The position numbers and the translations under genes are program-made. From Bacteroidales bacterium (lineage in GTDB: Bacteria > Bacteroidota > Bacteroidia > Bacteroidales > UBA3824), in the NCBI GenBank assembly GCA_017412115.1, contig JAFPYR010000053.1, forward strand, positions 1 through 62,814: a stretch of DNA of 62,814 nucleotides, read 5' to 3'. How positions within the stretch are numbered: the first letter of the stretch is position 1; each line of letters begins with the position of its first letter. The notes beneath the pieces were generated by a model, which saw only the letters and a list, made by a program, of their open reading frames with translations, had not been told where the DNA came from and did no database searches. Positions 9,787 to 17,610 of the stretch are shown here, one piece after another.

Positions 9787-9910
9787 CTATTGGAGGTTGT
9801 GAGAGATACCCAGTACAAGAGATATAATTATAGCAGTTCACGCCTATACGATAGGCGAAACCGCTATGCTATCTTCTTGTACTATTCTGAAACTCTCACA
9901 TTCCCAATAG
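9787..9910. repeat. Nested imperfect inverted repeat, about 124 bp
   Basis: The arms share CTATTGG, TGTGAGAG and AGTACAAGA in the same order on the two strands (9787-9793/9904-9910, 9798-9805/9893-9900, 9812-9820/9875-9883). The centre is a perfect palindrome, CGCCTAT-ACG-ATAGGCG, at 9841-9857. Transcribed from either strand, it would fold into one long interrupted hairpin. It could be a structured RNA, a palindromic mobile element remnant or a recombination site. I do not recognise it. Confidence 0.7.
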
Positions 9911-10034
9911 CAAGAAACGCATAACGTTTTCGTTAAATGTCTTATGTCGGATTTCGGGTTTGTAGAGCCGAATATCCAAAGACAAATGTAAAAAAGATTT
10001 TTTTAATAGTGCAAATAAAAACGTATTTTTTTTA

Positions 10035-10042
10035 TAATTTTG
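10035..10042 (+). promoter_or_regulatory. Bacteroidota -7 box (TAATTTTG)
   Basis: TAATTTTG followed by C matches the TAnnTTTG consensus and lies 22 bases before the ATG at 10065. No clear -33 TTTG is seen. Confidence 0.6.
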
Positions 10043-10064
10043 CGACAAACAAAATTTTGGCGAT

Positions 10065-11621
10065 ATGGCAAAGATTTTCAATACATCGGTAACATGCAAT
10101 CCTACTGAACACTATATGGTTGATACAACGCAAAAGATGAAAGTCTTTGAACGTTTGATCAACAACCGTAACTATTTCACTATCAATTATGCCCGACAGT
10201 TTGGCAAGTCCACTTCATTGAATTGGATTTTACGAAATATGTCAGACAGATATTTGGTGATTCCGATAAGTTTTGAAAACTCCGACAAGGCTAATTGGCT
10301 ATCTACCAAGACGTTTTATGAATATTTTTGTGATAATATGGCAACGGTTTATTGCAAAAATCCAAGCGTAAACAAGTTTTGGTCAGACGCCAAAGTTTGT
10401 CCCGTAAATGATTTTATGGGTTTTTCAAAAAAAATTACAGAATTTTGCAAATCAGTAGACAAAAAAGTTGTTCTAACCATTGATGAGGTTGATAAAAGCC
10501 TTGACAATCAGTTGTTTTTGAATTTTCTTTCGATGCTAAGGAATATGTATCTCGACCGTGAAAAATTCGAGGATTACAATTATACTTTTTGGTCTGTCGT
10601 GCTTGCAGGCGTTTACGATGTCAAAAGCATGAAAGTAAAAATCCGTCCCGACGACGAACACAGATACAATTCACCGTGGAATGTTGCCGCCGAATATAAA
10701 CTAGATATGACATTCAACCCACAGGAAATCAGTACAATGCTTACTGATTACGAAAATGATTATCATATCGGTTTTAACATCAATGAAATTTCAGAGGAGA
10801 TTTACAAATATACTTCGGGATATCCTGTTTTGGTGAGCGGAATTTGCAAAATTATCGACGAGCAATTAAACAAGAATTGGACAAAAAACAGCGTTCAAAA
10901 AGCGGCGAAAATTATTATCGGTGAAAAAACAAATTTGTCAGAAAGTATGACAAGCAACCTTGAACTTTATCCAAAGTTGAAGACTTTCATAAGGGCGTTG
11001 TTAATGGAGAATTTTTCTGTTTTTTTTGACATAAATAATCCTACAATGGATTTTGCAAGGATGTTTTCGATAATCAAAAAAAACAGCGAAGGCAGAGTTG
11101 AAATTCATAATCTAATTTTTCAACAGATACTTATCAACTATTTCATTTCTGAAAATGAACTTGCAAGGCTTGCTCCGGGTGTCGGATTAAAAATTTTCAT
11201 CGACAAAAACGGCGACTTAAATATGCCTTTAATTATCAACCGTTTCAAAGATTTGGTGTCAAAAAAGCACGACAAAGAAGATGAATTTCTCGAACGGGAA
11301 GGACGTTTTATGTTCATCTGTTTCCTAAAACCGATTATCAACGGCACAGGTTTTTATTATTCCGAACCCGAAAACGATGATTCGTCGCGAATGGATTTGG
11401 TCGTTACCTACAACCGCAAAGAATACGTCATCGAACTGAAAATTTGGCACGGCACTGAGTACGAAATTTCAGGGCGCGACCAACTGTCAGAATACCTCGA
11501 AACACGCAATTTGTCAGAAGGTTATCTTGTAACATTCTCATTCTTAAAAGAAAAAGTTATTCAAGAAAAACCCGAATGGATTGAACACAACGGCAAAAAA
11601 ATTTACGAAGCAATTGTGTAA
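10065..11621 (+). CDS. AAA-like ATPase fused to a PD-(D/E)XK nuclease-like domain
   Basis: This 518-residue protein has an N-terminal P-loop NTPase part: a Walker A-like ARQFGKST near residue 45 and a Walker B KVVLTIDEVDKS near residue 140. A helical middle region follows, then a C-terminal segment with MDLVVTYNRKEYVIELKIW and a following Q, the D...ExK...Q pattern of a restriction-like nuclease fold. It resembles the AAA-like (AAA_35 type) group rather than the AAA-ATPase_like/PDDEXK_9 genes nearby, so it is a second, distant family with the same architecture. Its function is unknown; mobility or defence roles are only suggested by company. It ends two bases from the convergent anti-sigma gene, leaving no room for a terminator. 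Confidence 0.8.
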   Translation: MAKIFNTSVTCNPTEHYMVDTTQKMKVFERLINNRNYFTINYARQFGKSTSLNWILRNMSDRYLVIPISFENSDKANWLSTKTFYEYFCDNMATVYCKNPSVNKFWSDAKVCPVNDFMGFSKKITEFCKSVDKKVVLTIDEVDKSLDNQLFLNFLSMLRNMYLDREKFEDYNYTFWSVVLAGVYDVKSMKVKIRPDDEHRYNSPWNVAAEYKLDMTFNPQEISTMLTDYENDYHIGFNINEISEEIYKYTSGYPVLVSGICKIIDEQLNKNWTKNSVQKAAKIIIGEKTNLSESMTSNLELYPKLKTFIRALLMENFSVFFDINNPTMDFARMFSIIKKNSEGRVEIHNLIFQQILINYFISENELARLAPGVGLKIFIDKNGDLNMPLIINRFKDLVSKKHDKEDEFLEREGRFMFICFLKPIINGTGFYYSEPENDDSSRMDLVVTYNRKEYVIELKIWHGTEYEISGRDQLSEYLETRNLSEGYLVTFSFLKEKVIQEKPEWIEHNGKKIYEAIV

Positions 11622-11623
11622 AA

Positions 11624-12307
11624 TTATTTTATCCTTTCTAAAACTTTTTCTGCCCAATTGCTTGCCGGAGATTCTGCGCCAAAAGTTTCAATCATCTGAT
11701 TTAAAACTTTTTCTGCCGCTTTACGGTCATTGTTTTTGATGTAGGCTATGGTTAACGCTTTACCAATATTTGTTGAATAATTGGTGTAATCGTTGAAAAT
11801 TTCTGAGCGGGATTGTTGCCAAAGAGATTCAAGTTTTGCGATTGTATTATTAAGGTCGGTGTCTTTTTCAACGTTGGAAAACAGCGAGTTGAGTTCGTTA
11901 ATAATATCTTCGTCAGAACTGCCGCGCATATTTTCCGAAATGGTAATTTCTTTGCCAAATTCAGCCGCAATTTTCTGATTTTCAGCGTTGTTATAAAACT
12001 TAAAACCGAAAAACAAACCAAAACCGACAATCACTGCTGCTGCCAAAATTCTGACGAAAAGTTTCACGGTTTTCGGTTGTTTGGCTTTGAAAGTCTCTAC
12101 AATTTTATTGTCCTCCGCTTTGGCGTGATTTTTAAGACCTTTGATAAGGCGGGCAACGGCTGCGGCACGGGCTTTTTTGTCGGGATCGCTCTCCAACAAT
12201 TCCACAAATTTACGCTCCTCTTCCGTTGAAAGTTCGTTGCGAAGATAACGCATTAAAATATCGTCAAATTCTATTTCCTCATCGGTGATATGGATTTCGT
12301 TCTGCAT
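11624..12307 (-). CDS. Anti-sigma-factor-like membrane protein
   Basis: The 227-residue product has an acidic N-terminal segment with a helical region (ILMRYLRNELSTEEERKFVELLESDPD) typical of the cytoplasmic part of Bacteroidota anti-sigma factors. One transmembrane helix follows at about residues 80-102 (LFVRILAAAVIVGFGLFFGF), then a helical outer domain of about 120 residues that looks TPR-like. No zinc-binding HxxxCxxC motif is present. It follows the ECF sigma gene after two bases, which strongly suggests that it controls that sigma factor. There is no FecR domain and no adjacent TonB receptor, so this is not a classical nutrient-sensing FecR system. Confidence 0.75.
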   Translation of the reverse strand: MQNEIHITDEEIEFDDILMRYLRNELSTEEERKFVELLESDPDKKARAAAVARLIKGLKNHAKAEDNKIVETFKAKQPKTVKLFVRILAAAVIVGFGLFFGFKFYNNAENQKIAAEFGKEITISENMRGSSDEDIINELNSLFSNVEKDTDLNNTIAKLESLWQQSRSEIFNDYTNYSTNIGKALTIAYIKNNDRKAAEKVLNQMIETFGAESPASNWAEKVLERIK

Positions 12308-12309
12308 AA

Positions 12310-12855
12310 TTAATTGTTAGTTAGCGATTTTAATATTTCGGTAAATTTAATCCTGAATTTTTTCAAGCATCTTGATTTTGAAGTTTTTACTGCGCCAACC
12401 TCTTTGTTTTGCATTTCAGCAATGGTTTTGAGCGAAAGGTTGTCGTAAAAACAACAGCGGAAAATCGTGTTGCAAGGTTCGGGAATTTCTTTTACGAATT
12501 CGCTGACAATGTTAGTTTTAAGTTCGTCGTAATCGGTGTCAAGACCGATAATAAAATCGATTTTCTCGTCAGAAAAATCCTTTTCGGTAAACTCGTCCCT
12601 AAGTTCAGGTGCGTTTTTGCGTTTGCGGCAAAATTCCAACGCTTTAATTTTGCAAATTCCCACAAAATAGGTGTAAAGTGATGCGTTAATTTCCTCACCG
12701 TCAGAGAGTTTGTTGCAAAATATTATAATCGCATCCTGAAAAATATCTTCGCAGTCTTCGGTTTGAAGCACAGGAAATTTTTTCTTCAAGAGATTAAAAG
12801 TTTGCTCTTTTCTTTCGGTAGCGAATTTGTATACAATTTGCTCTTTTGTTTCCAT
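12310..12855 (-). CDS. ECF-type RNA polymerase sigma factor
   Basis: Translation is placed at the ATG at 12855 because a -7 box (12906-12913, minus) lies between it and any earlier start; this gives 181 residues. Region 2 is visible around FPVLQTEDCEDIFQDAIIIFCNKL, and region 4 has the helix-turn-helix CFYDNLSLKTIAEMQNKEVGAV...CLKKFR. This is the size and layout of extracytoplasmic-function sigma factors. The anti-sigma gene starts two bases after its stop. Its own promoter looks housekeeping, so there is no sign of autoregulation through the ECF-type boxes found at 5334, 9697 and 13999. Those sites are candidate targets by proximity only. Confidence 0.9.
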   Translation of the reverse strand: METKEQIVYKFATERKEQTFNLLKKKFPVLQTEDCEDIFQDAIIIFCNKLSDGEEINASLYTYFVGICKIKALEFCRKRKNAPELRDEFTEKDFSDEKIDFIIGLDTDYDELKTNIVSEFVKEIPEPCNTIFRCCFYDNLSLKTIAEMQNKEVGAVKTSKSRCLKKFRIKFTEILKSLTNN

Positions 12856-12905
12856 TTTGTTGATATGCAATTTTTTACGCTTATTGTCCGCGATATTTTG
12901 CCTAA

Positions 12906-12913
12906 CAAAGATA
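12906..12913 (-). promoter_or_regulatory. Bacteroidota -7 box (TATCTTTG) for the sigma/anti-sigma pair
   Basis: TATCTTTG on the minus strand lies 51 bases upstream of the ATG at 12855. It argues against the longer sigma frame. Confidence 0.55.
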
Positions 12914-12971
12914 ACGAAATTTTTTTGTAAAATGGTAAAAAAAACGATAAAAGATACTTTCAATATGGAAT

Positions 12972-13988
12972 TTAAAACATAGGCTTAACAATCTCCGCCC
13001 TCAATCCCTTTTCCACGGCTTGTTCATAATTCCTCCTCGCCAAATTCTTACTCGTATTCGCGTAGCAATATTCGCACAAATGCGGGCAGGTGTTATATTC
13101 ACCGATGTCTTTGCTGATTATGCAGCCGCAAAATTGACGCTGACCTTTGTCGCGGTTGTCTTTTTTCTTGATAATTTTTTCACCGTCAAAAAGCGAGTTA
13201 ACTATCTCAACTCCAAGATAATCCATCAAAACTTTGTCGTTTTTCGCAAAACGTATCATCAAATCGTCGTCAATACATTTGTTGTGTTGGATACCGAATT
13301 GTGAGATGTCAATTTTTTCGCCGCAGGTGGCAAGTTGAAAGTTCCATTTTTTGTTGAGTTCGGAAAGCCTTTGAGCAAATTCAACCATCTGATTTTCTGT
13401 CCATTCCGAATAATTGATATTGTTTTTTTCGAGGTTGAATTTTACCTTTTTATAGAGCGCAATATCCGCAAAACTAAAAACAAGTTTTTCGGTATAGCCA
13501 AATAATTGGTCGCAGATGTTTTCAACCTTACGTAACAAATCATCCACAGAGATTTTATCGGTCAAAATCAGCGGGTCAAAACGCCAAATTACCCTGCCCT
13601 TGCCAAAGGTTTTTACCAATTGTTTAAAGGTTTCTATTCTATCTTCAAGCGGTGGCACACCTTTTTCCAAACCTTCTGAAACATAATCATTTAAAGTGAA
13701 TTGAATATAAAAATTCATTCGTTTCAATTCGTCGATATGGTCTAAAAGCGGTTTTGGATTTTTTGACCAAAAAACAAAGAATCGGGCGTTTTTATATGAC
13801 ACATAACTTTTTACGCCGTTGAAAGGATTGGTCCACGCCGAATAACCCATTTTAAGCCGATGGAAAAACCAATCGGCATAAAAAGCCGGAATGTCAGTGC
13901 TGCGGCTCGCCGAAATGATTATCGGGGCTTGTGCATCAACTTCTTCGCCGTTTTCACGGGTGATTTTTATCTTTTTCCACTGTGCCAT
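12972..13988 (-). CDS. DUF1848 family protein with C-terminal cysteine cluster
   Basis: The 338-residue protein matches the DUF1848 family by its opening IIISASRSTDIPAFYADWF, by SAWTNPFNGVKSYVSY, by FWSKNPKPLLDHID, by RFDPLILTD, and by the end QFCGCIISKDIGEYNTCPHLCEYCYAN. The cysteines in CGC and CPHLCEYC probably bind an iron-sulfur cluster. The barrel-like pattern recalls enzymes related to DNA photoproduct lyases, though the CxxxCxxC is C-terminal here. The reaction is unknown. It lies just upstream of the sigma gene in the same direction, but 117 bases and a promoter separate them. A third ECF-type promoter candidate sits immediately in front of it. Confidence 0.88.
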   Translation of the reverse strand: MAQWKKIKITRENGEEVDAQAPIIISASRSTDIPAFYADWFFHRLKMGYSAWTNPFNGVKSYVSYKNARFFVFWSKNPKPLLDHIDELKRMNFYIQFTLNDYVSEGLEKGVPPLEDRIETFKQLVKTFGKGRVIWRFDPLILTDKISVDDLLRKVENICDQLFGYTEKLVFSFADIALYKKVKFNLEKNNINYSEWTENQMVEFAQRLSELNKKWNFQLATCGEKIDISQFGIQHNKCIDDDLMIRFAKNDKVLMDYLGVEIVNSLFDGEKIIKKKDNRDKGQRQFCGCIISKDIGEYNTCPHLCEYCYANTSKNLARRNYEQAVEKGLRAEIVKPMF

Positions 13989-13998
13989 AATACTTTGT

Positions 13999-14029
13999 AT
14001 TTTGTGTCTTTCTTCTTTAAAAGGTTACA
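13999..14029 (-). promoter_or_regulatory. ECF-type promoter candidate C, upstream of the DUF1848 gene
   Basis: On the minus strand TGTAACCTTT is followed, at the same spacing as in candidates A and B, by GACACAAAAT (A and B have GACACTAAT). The distance to the ATG at 13988 is only about 11 bases, so the transcript would be nearly leaderless. This is the weakest of the three sites. Confidence 0.35.
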
Positions 14030-14100
14030 CTTCATCTTTGAAAAATCACCCAAATTTACAAAAATTTTTAACTCTGCGTACAAAAAAAACAAAAAAGTAT

Positions 14101-14108
14101 TACCTTTG
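14101..14108 (+). promoter_or_regulatory. Bacteroidota -7 box (TACCTTTG)
   Basis: TACCTTTG followed by C lies 26 bases before the ATG at 14134. It rules out the longer in-frame start at 13891, which would run through this promoter. Confidence 0.6.
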
Positions 14109-14133
14109 CAATCAGAACAAAAACTCAGCGATT

Positions 14134-15693
14134 ATGGGCATATTCATCGACAAAGGCAACTTAGCTTTCCAAAGTATCAAAAAATCTGATTTTATCGATA
14201 AGTCGGGTTTGATAGAGATTTTGAACGACAACATCGACACACAGCACCGCTATATCTGTGTGTCGCGTCCACGGCGTTTCGGCAAGTCAATCGCCGCAAA
14301 AATGATTTATGCCTATTACGACAGAAAGTCCGATTCTGCCGCGATGTTCGACGACTTGGAAATCTCAAAGTCAGAAAGTTACAAAAAACATTTGAACAAA
14401 TATCCGACGATTTATATCGACTTCAACACCTTTGCGGAATTTGACAATGGTGATGTCGTCGCATTGTTTCAAAAACAAGTCATTGAAGATTTGAAGACGG
14501 CGTATCCGTTCTTGAAAGAATCTGAATATCTGAGTATTGCGCTGCGTGAAATCAATCAAGAAACCGGCGATCGCTTTGTGGTGGTCATCGACGAATGGGA
14601 CAAGTTGGTGAGGGATATTGACGAAAAAATAAAAAACAAATATGTCAATTTTCTGCGTTCGATGTTCAAATCCAACACTGCCGACGATGTTTATTTGTTG
14701 GTGTATATGACGGGAATACTGCCTATTATCAAAGTGGAATCACAATCTGCACTCAACAATTTTGACGAATACAGCGTAATCCGTCCCGCAAAAACTGCCA
14801 AGTATTACGGCTTTACGCCCGACGAGGTTGTCAGGATTTGCGACAATCACAATTTGAACATCGAATTGATGAAACACGCCTACGACGGCTACATCATCGG
14901 CAGCGAAAAGTCGATTTTCAACCCCAACTCGGTGATGTTGGCGGCGGAAGACGGCGAATACGGCAGTCATTGGTCGAAGTCCGCAGCATACACAACTATC
15001 GAGCATTATATCGGAATCGACCACGACAAGGTGCAGCAAAAAATCATCAGAATGCTCAACGGTGAGAGCGTAACGGTAGAAGTAACAAGTTTCCGCAACG
15101 ATATGAAACATATCGACACAAGCGACGATGTTTTGACTTTGCTCACCCACCTCGGATACCTTTCATTCAACCCCGAAGACAGCACAGTAAGGATTCCAAA
15201 TACAGAAGTCGCGGGGGAGTTCCGCCTATCTATCGGACGCGCAGATTGGGGCGAGGTCTCAAAAGCATTGATGGATTCTTTGACGCTGATTAACAAGACG
15301 ATAGAACAGGACGTTGAGTATATTTCGGAGGCGTTTGACAGGTACCGTTTTGAAGCGTCGTCCATCATAAAATACAAGGACGAAAACTCAATGGCATGTG
15401 CCATCACTTTGGCATATTATGCCGCAAAAAGGTATTACAAAATTTTCCGCGAACAGCCTGCGGGAAAGGGTTTTGCAGATATGGTTTTCTTGCCGCTGCC
15501 CAATTCCACACGCCCAGCAATTGTCGTAGAACTCAAAAGCAAAAAATCCGCCCAAGGTGCAATCGACCAAATCAAAAACAAGAACTATCCTCAGGCATTG
15601 CAAGGCTTGTCAAATAAGATTTTGCTTGTCGGCATCGGTTGGAGCAAGCGCAAGGCTCGACACGATGTGAAGATTGAAGTCGTAGAAAAATGA
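14134..15693 (+). CDS. AAA-ATPase-like / PDDEXK_9 nuclease-like protein
   Basis: The product is 519 residues from MGIFIDKGNL, the same opening as the tandem copies at 28878 and 30640. The P-loop is SRPRRFGKS (residues 44-52) with the usual first glycine replaced, as in the family. Walker B is RFVVVIDEWDKL. The C-terminal nuclease-like part shows GFADMVF, IVVELK and a downstream Q (AIDQIKNKNY). The family (AAA-ATPase_like plus DUF1703) is strongly expanded in gut and oral Bacteroidales and spreads as single genes; its function is not known. This copy appears intact and is the best model for the broken copy at the left edge. A strong bidirectional terminator follows. Confidence 0.9.
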   Translation: MGIFIDKGNLAFQSIKKSDFIDKSGLIEILNDNIDTQHRYICVSRPRRFGKSIAAKMIYAYYDRKSDSAAMFDDLEISKSESYKKHLNKYPTIYIDFNTFAEFDNGDVVALFQKQVIEDLKTAYPFLKESEYLSIALREINQETGDRFVVVIDEWDKLVRDIDEKIKNKYVNFLRSMFKSNTADDVYLLVYMTGILPIIKVESQSALNNFDEYSVIRPAKTAKYYGFTPDEVVRICDNHNLNIELMKHAYDGYIIGSEKSIFNPNSVMLAAEDGEYGSHWSKSAAYTTIEHYIGIDHDKVQQKIIRMLNGESVTVEVTSFRNDMKHIDTSDDVLTLLTHLGYLSFNPEDSTVRIPNTEVAGEFRLSIGRADWGEVSKALMDSLTLINKTIEQDVEYISEAFDRYRFEASSIIKYKDENSMACAITLAYYAAKRYYKIFREQPAGKGFADMVFLPLPNSTRPAIVVELKSKKSAQGAIDQIKNKNYPQALQGLSNKILLVGIGWSKRKARHDVKIEVVEK

Positions 15694-15704
15694 AAAAATT
15701 TACA

Positions 15705-15749
15705 ATAATAGGCAGTCTAATTCTACAACCGAATTAAACTGCCTATTAT
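15705..15749. terminator. Bidirectional terminator hairpin
   Basis: A nearly perfect 19-bp stem (ATAATAGGCAGT paired with ACTGCCTATTAT, plus TAATTC/GAATTA) encloses a 7-base loop between two convergent genes, with AT-rich flanks on both sides. Confidence 0.8.
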
Positions 15750-15761
15750 AAATTTATGCGG

Positions 15762-16520
15762 TTATTTTTTTACAAATTCGTTTCCGTTCCAAATGAAATC
15801 TTGTTTGTACCTTTCTGAATTTTCCCATTTATAGTATTCAAGACCTTCATAATCGCACAATGACCAGTGCATCATTTCGGCGTCCTGCATTCTGCGGAAA
15901 ATTCCAAATGCAAGCATATCTTCTGCCGCTAAACCTTCGCCGTCTTCAAAAGTTTCAAACAAATATTCAACCATATCCCATTTCAAAGGAATCCACCCGA
16001 ATCTCAAAGGCGGCTGTTTGGGCATGGTTTCGGTAACGGAGGTTTTGGCTGCGCCCTCGCCGCTGGTTTTAATCATTTTGCCTGTTGAAAAATTGTACGA
16101 ATAGTCGTAATGGTCGGATTTGTGGCGGTCTTTTTTGCCGCCGATGAGGGCAAGTCCGCCGTTTTGAAAGCGGAACAAAAACACGTCGCTGTTACCGTTA
16201 AAATCCTCCTGAATCCTCAAAACGCCTTTGTCGTTGATTGTGATTTTAGCGTCCGCCGACAATGACAAATCGTAGTCGTGAAAAAGCGAATAACTGCCGT
16301 CAGCCTTTCCGAAATAAAACGCACATCCTTGATGCTCAGTGCTGATTACCAAATCTTTAACGCCGTCTTTGTTGATGTCGCCTTCTACTTTGACGGTAAT
16401 CGGTTCCGAGCAGAGTTCCGTTAAAGTTTTGCCCGAAGTTTTAAAAGTCTGGGCGTTTACAAAGTTTCCCCCGCACATCATCAGCGCGGAAAGGGAAAGA
16501 AGAAAAAAATGTCTTTTCAT
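15762..16520 (-). CDS. Secreted protein with a VCBS/FG-GAP-like calcium-binding motif
   Basis: The 252-residue product has a signal peptide (MKRHFFLLSLSALMMCGGNFVNAQ). Residues about 45-65 read VEGDINKDGVKDLVIST, the Asp/Asn-rich loop found in FG-GAP/VCBS and integrin-like beta-propeller blades. Only one or two such blades are visible. The C-terminus ends in FIWNGNEFVKK, close to the TWDGEKFVKQ end of the lipoprotein at 44238-45650, so the two share a tail module. The function is unknown. It is the last gene before the hairpin at 15705, and the paralogous-membrane-protein gene lies 26 bases upstream in the same direction. Confidence 0.65.
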   Translation of the reverse strand: MKRHFFLLSLSALMMCGGNFVNAQTFKTSGKTLTELCSEPITVKVEGDINKDGVKDLVISTEHQGCAFYFGKADGSYSLFHDYDLSLSADAKITINDKGVLRIQEDFNGNSDVFLFRFQNGGLALIGGKKDRHKSDHYDYSYNFSTGKMIKTSGEGAAKTSVTETMPKQPPLRFGWIPLKWDMVEYLFETFEDGEGLAAEDMLAFGIFRRMQDAEMMHWSLCDYEGLEYYKWENSERYKQDFIWNGNEFVKK

Positions 16521-16546
16521 GGTTTAATATGATTTAAAAATTGTTG

Positions 16547-17491
16547 TTATTCTTTTTTTGTTTTCAGTGTTGACAGTAAATATACCGCCGCCGAGAGCAC
16601 AATAATTACCGCCAAAACCATAATGACGATTCCGAACACCGACCACACTTTTCCCATAAGGTTTTCCTGCGTGGCGGTGGAAATTTTATCGCCGCCGACT
16701 ATAATCACGTTTTTGCCTTCAAAAACGTTGAAATCCGCTTTTCCGCCGCCGAGACGTACCGCAAACGTGGCTTTGTCGTCCCTTGACATATACGTAAAAT
16801 TATAACGCGACTCAAATTTGATACCGTCTTCGCCGAAACGTTTTGCCAATTCTTCGGCGTTGTTACCGAAAGAGGTAAAAATATCTTTTATGACTTTTTC
16901 GTTTTCTGATTCGTTAACGTTTCGGTCGGGATAATACCGCGAATTGATTGAAAAGTTTTCACGTTTTTCAGGGTTGATTTCGTCCTCAAAAATCCGCTTA
17001 GACCTGTCCCAAAGTGAGAAAAGAAAAGTCAGGGAATCTGGTTTTGAAATTTTAACGCCGTTATTAAAACAGAGCGGTGCGGAAATCTGACAGTAAGGTT
17101 TTTCCACCCACATCGAATAATACGGACTTTCACCCGCCTTGAACATTGATTTTAGGAAATACGTCAAAGTTTCTTCTACGACATAAACGCAAAGATACTC
17201 GCCGTTTAGGACGTTTAAAACGGTGTCTTTTATTGTCGGCGAATTTTTAAAAACGTAATTTTTGATTAAGTAGTTTTTAGGTTCGCCCATAATTGCCGCT
17301 GAAATTTCGCCGTCGGTTTCCAATACGGGCAGCGTATCAAGACGGTTTTGAAGCGAAGTTTCTTCCTTGGAAAAAGATTCCGCCGCATGTTTCATATACC
17401 GTCCGAGCATAAACAGTCCCGCCCCTGCCAAAAGTACTAAAACTGCGGCAATTAATCCGTAGCCTTTGTTGTTTTTCTTGTTTTCGTTCAT
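16547..17491 (-). CDS. Two-transmembrane-segment protein, paralogue of 23948-24853
   Basis: The start at 17491 (MNENKKNNKGYG) lies downstream of a -7 box at 17516-17523, which excludes the earlier in-frame start. The 314-residue protein has an N-terminal transmembrane helix (about residues 12-30), a large outer or inner domain, and a C-terminal transmembrane helix (about 280-305). The segments LETDGEISAAIMGEPKNYLIKNYVF, KDTVLNVLNGEYL and FAVRLGGGKADFNVF match the other copy. I do not recognise the family. The IMGEPKNYLIKNY block resembles proteins that control membrane complexes in animals' E3 ligases only superficially. The two copies flank the Wadjet operon. Confidence 0.7.
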   Translation of the reverse strand: MNENKKNNKGYGLIAAVLVLLAGAGLFMLGRYMKHAAESFSKEETSLQNRLDTLPVLETDGEISAAIMGEPKNYLIKNYVFKNSPTIKDTVLNVLNGEYLCVYVVEETLTYFLKSMFKAGESPYYSMWVEKPYCQISAPLCFNNGVKISKPDSLTFLFSLWDRSKRIFEDEINPEKRENFSINSRYYPDRNVNESENEKVIKDIFTSFGNNAEELAKRFGEDGIKFESRYNFTYMSRDDKATFAVRLGGGKADFNVFEGKNVIIVGGDKISTATQENLMGKVWSVFGIVIMVLAVIIVLSAAVYLLSTLKTKKE

Positions 17492-17515
17492 AATTTTAAA
17501 ATAATTATTTATTGC

Positions 17516-17554
17516 CAAAAGTAGTAATTTTTTATTTAATTTCGGCAAAAAATA
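17516..17554 (-). promoter_or_regulatory. Promoter with TTTTTTGCCGAAAT element
   Basis: The minus strand carries the -7 box TACTTTTG (17516-17523). About 22 bases further upstream is TATTTTTTGCCGAAAT (17539-17554), where the TTTG could serve as the -33 box. The same 14-base element recurs as a perfect palindrome in front of the DUF234 ATPase gene at the same distance. Confidence 0.5.
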
Positions 17555-17610
17555 TTTAATTCTGCCTATTATTTACAGCATTATGGAAGACGTCATTTTA
17601 GAAATAAAAA

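Larger units (their letters stand above)
9672..10064. other. Gene-free stretch with promoter B, a large inverted repeat and a hairpin
   Basis: The 393 bases between the divergent HTH and ATPase genes hold promoter candidate B, the nested inverted repeat at 9787-9910, an imperfect hairpin at about 9938-9984 (outer TGTCTT/AAGACA, inner GGATTTCGG/CCGAATATCC), and the -7 box of the downstream gene. No open frame here looks like a gene. Confidence 0.7.

Noticed and set aside
9787..9910. Possible CRISPR repeat or tracrRNA because of the GTTGTGAGAG start
   Set aside because: There are only two imperfect, inverted copies, no spacers and no cas genes nearby.
13891..14133. Longer start for the ATPase gene at 14134
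   Set aside because: It would run antisense through the DUF1848 gene and across the -7 box at 14101-14108; paralogues start at MGI.
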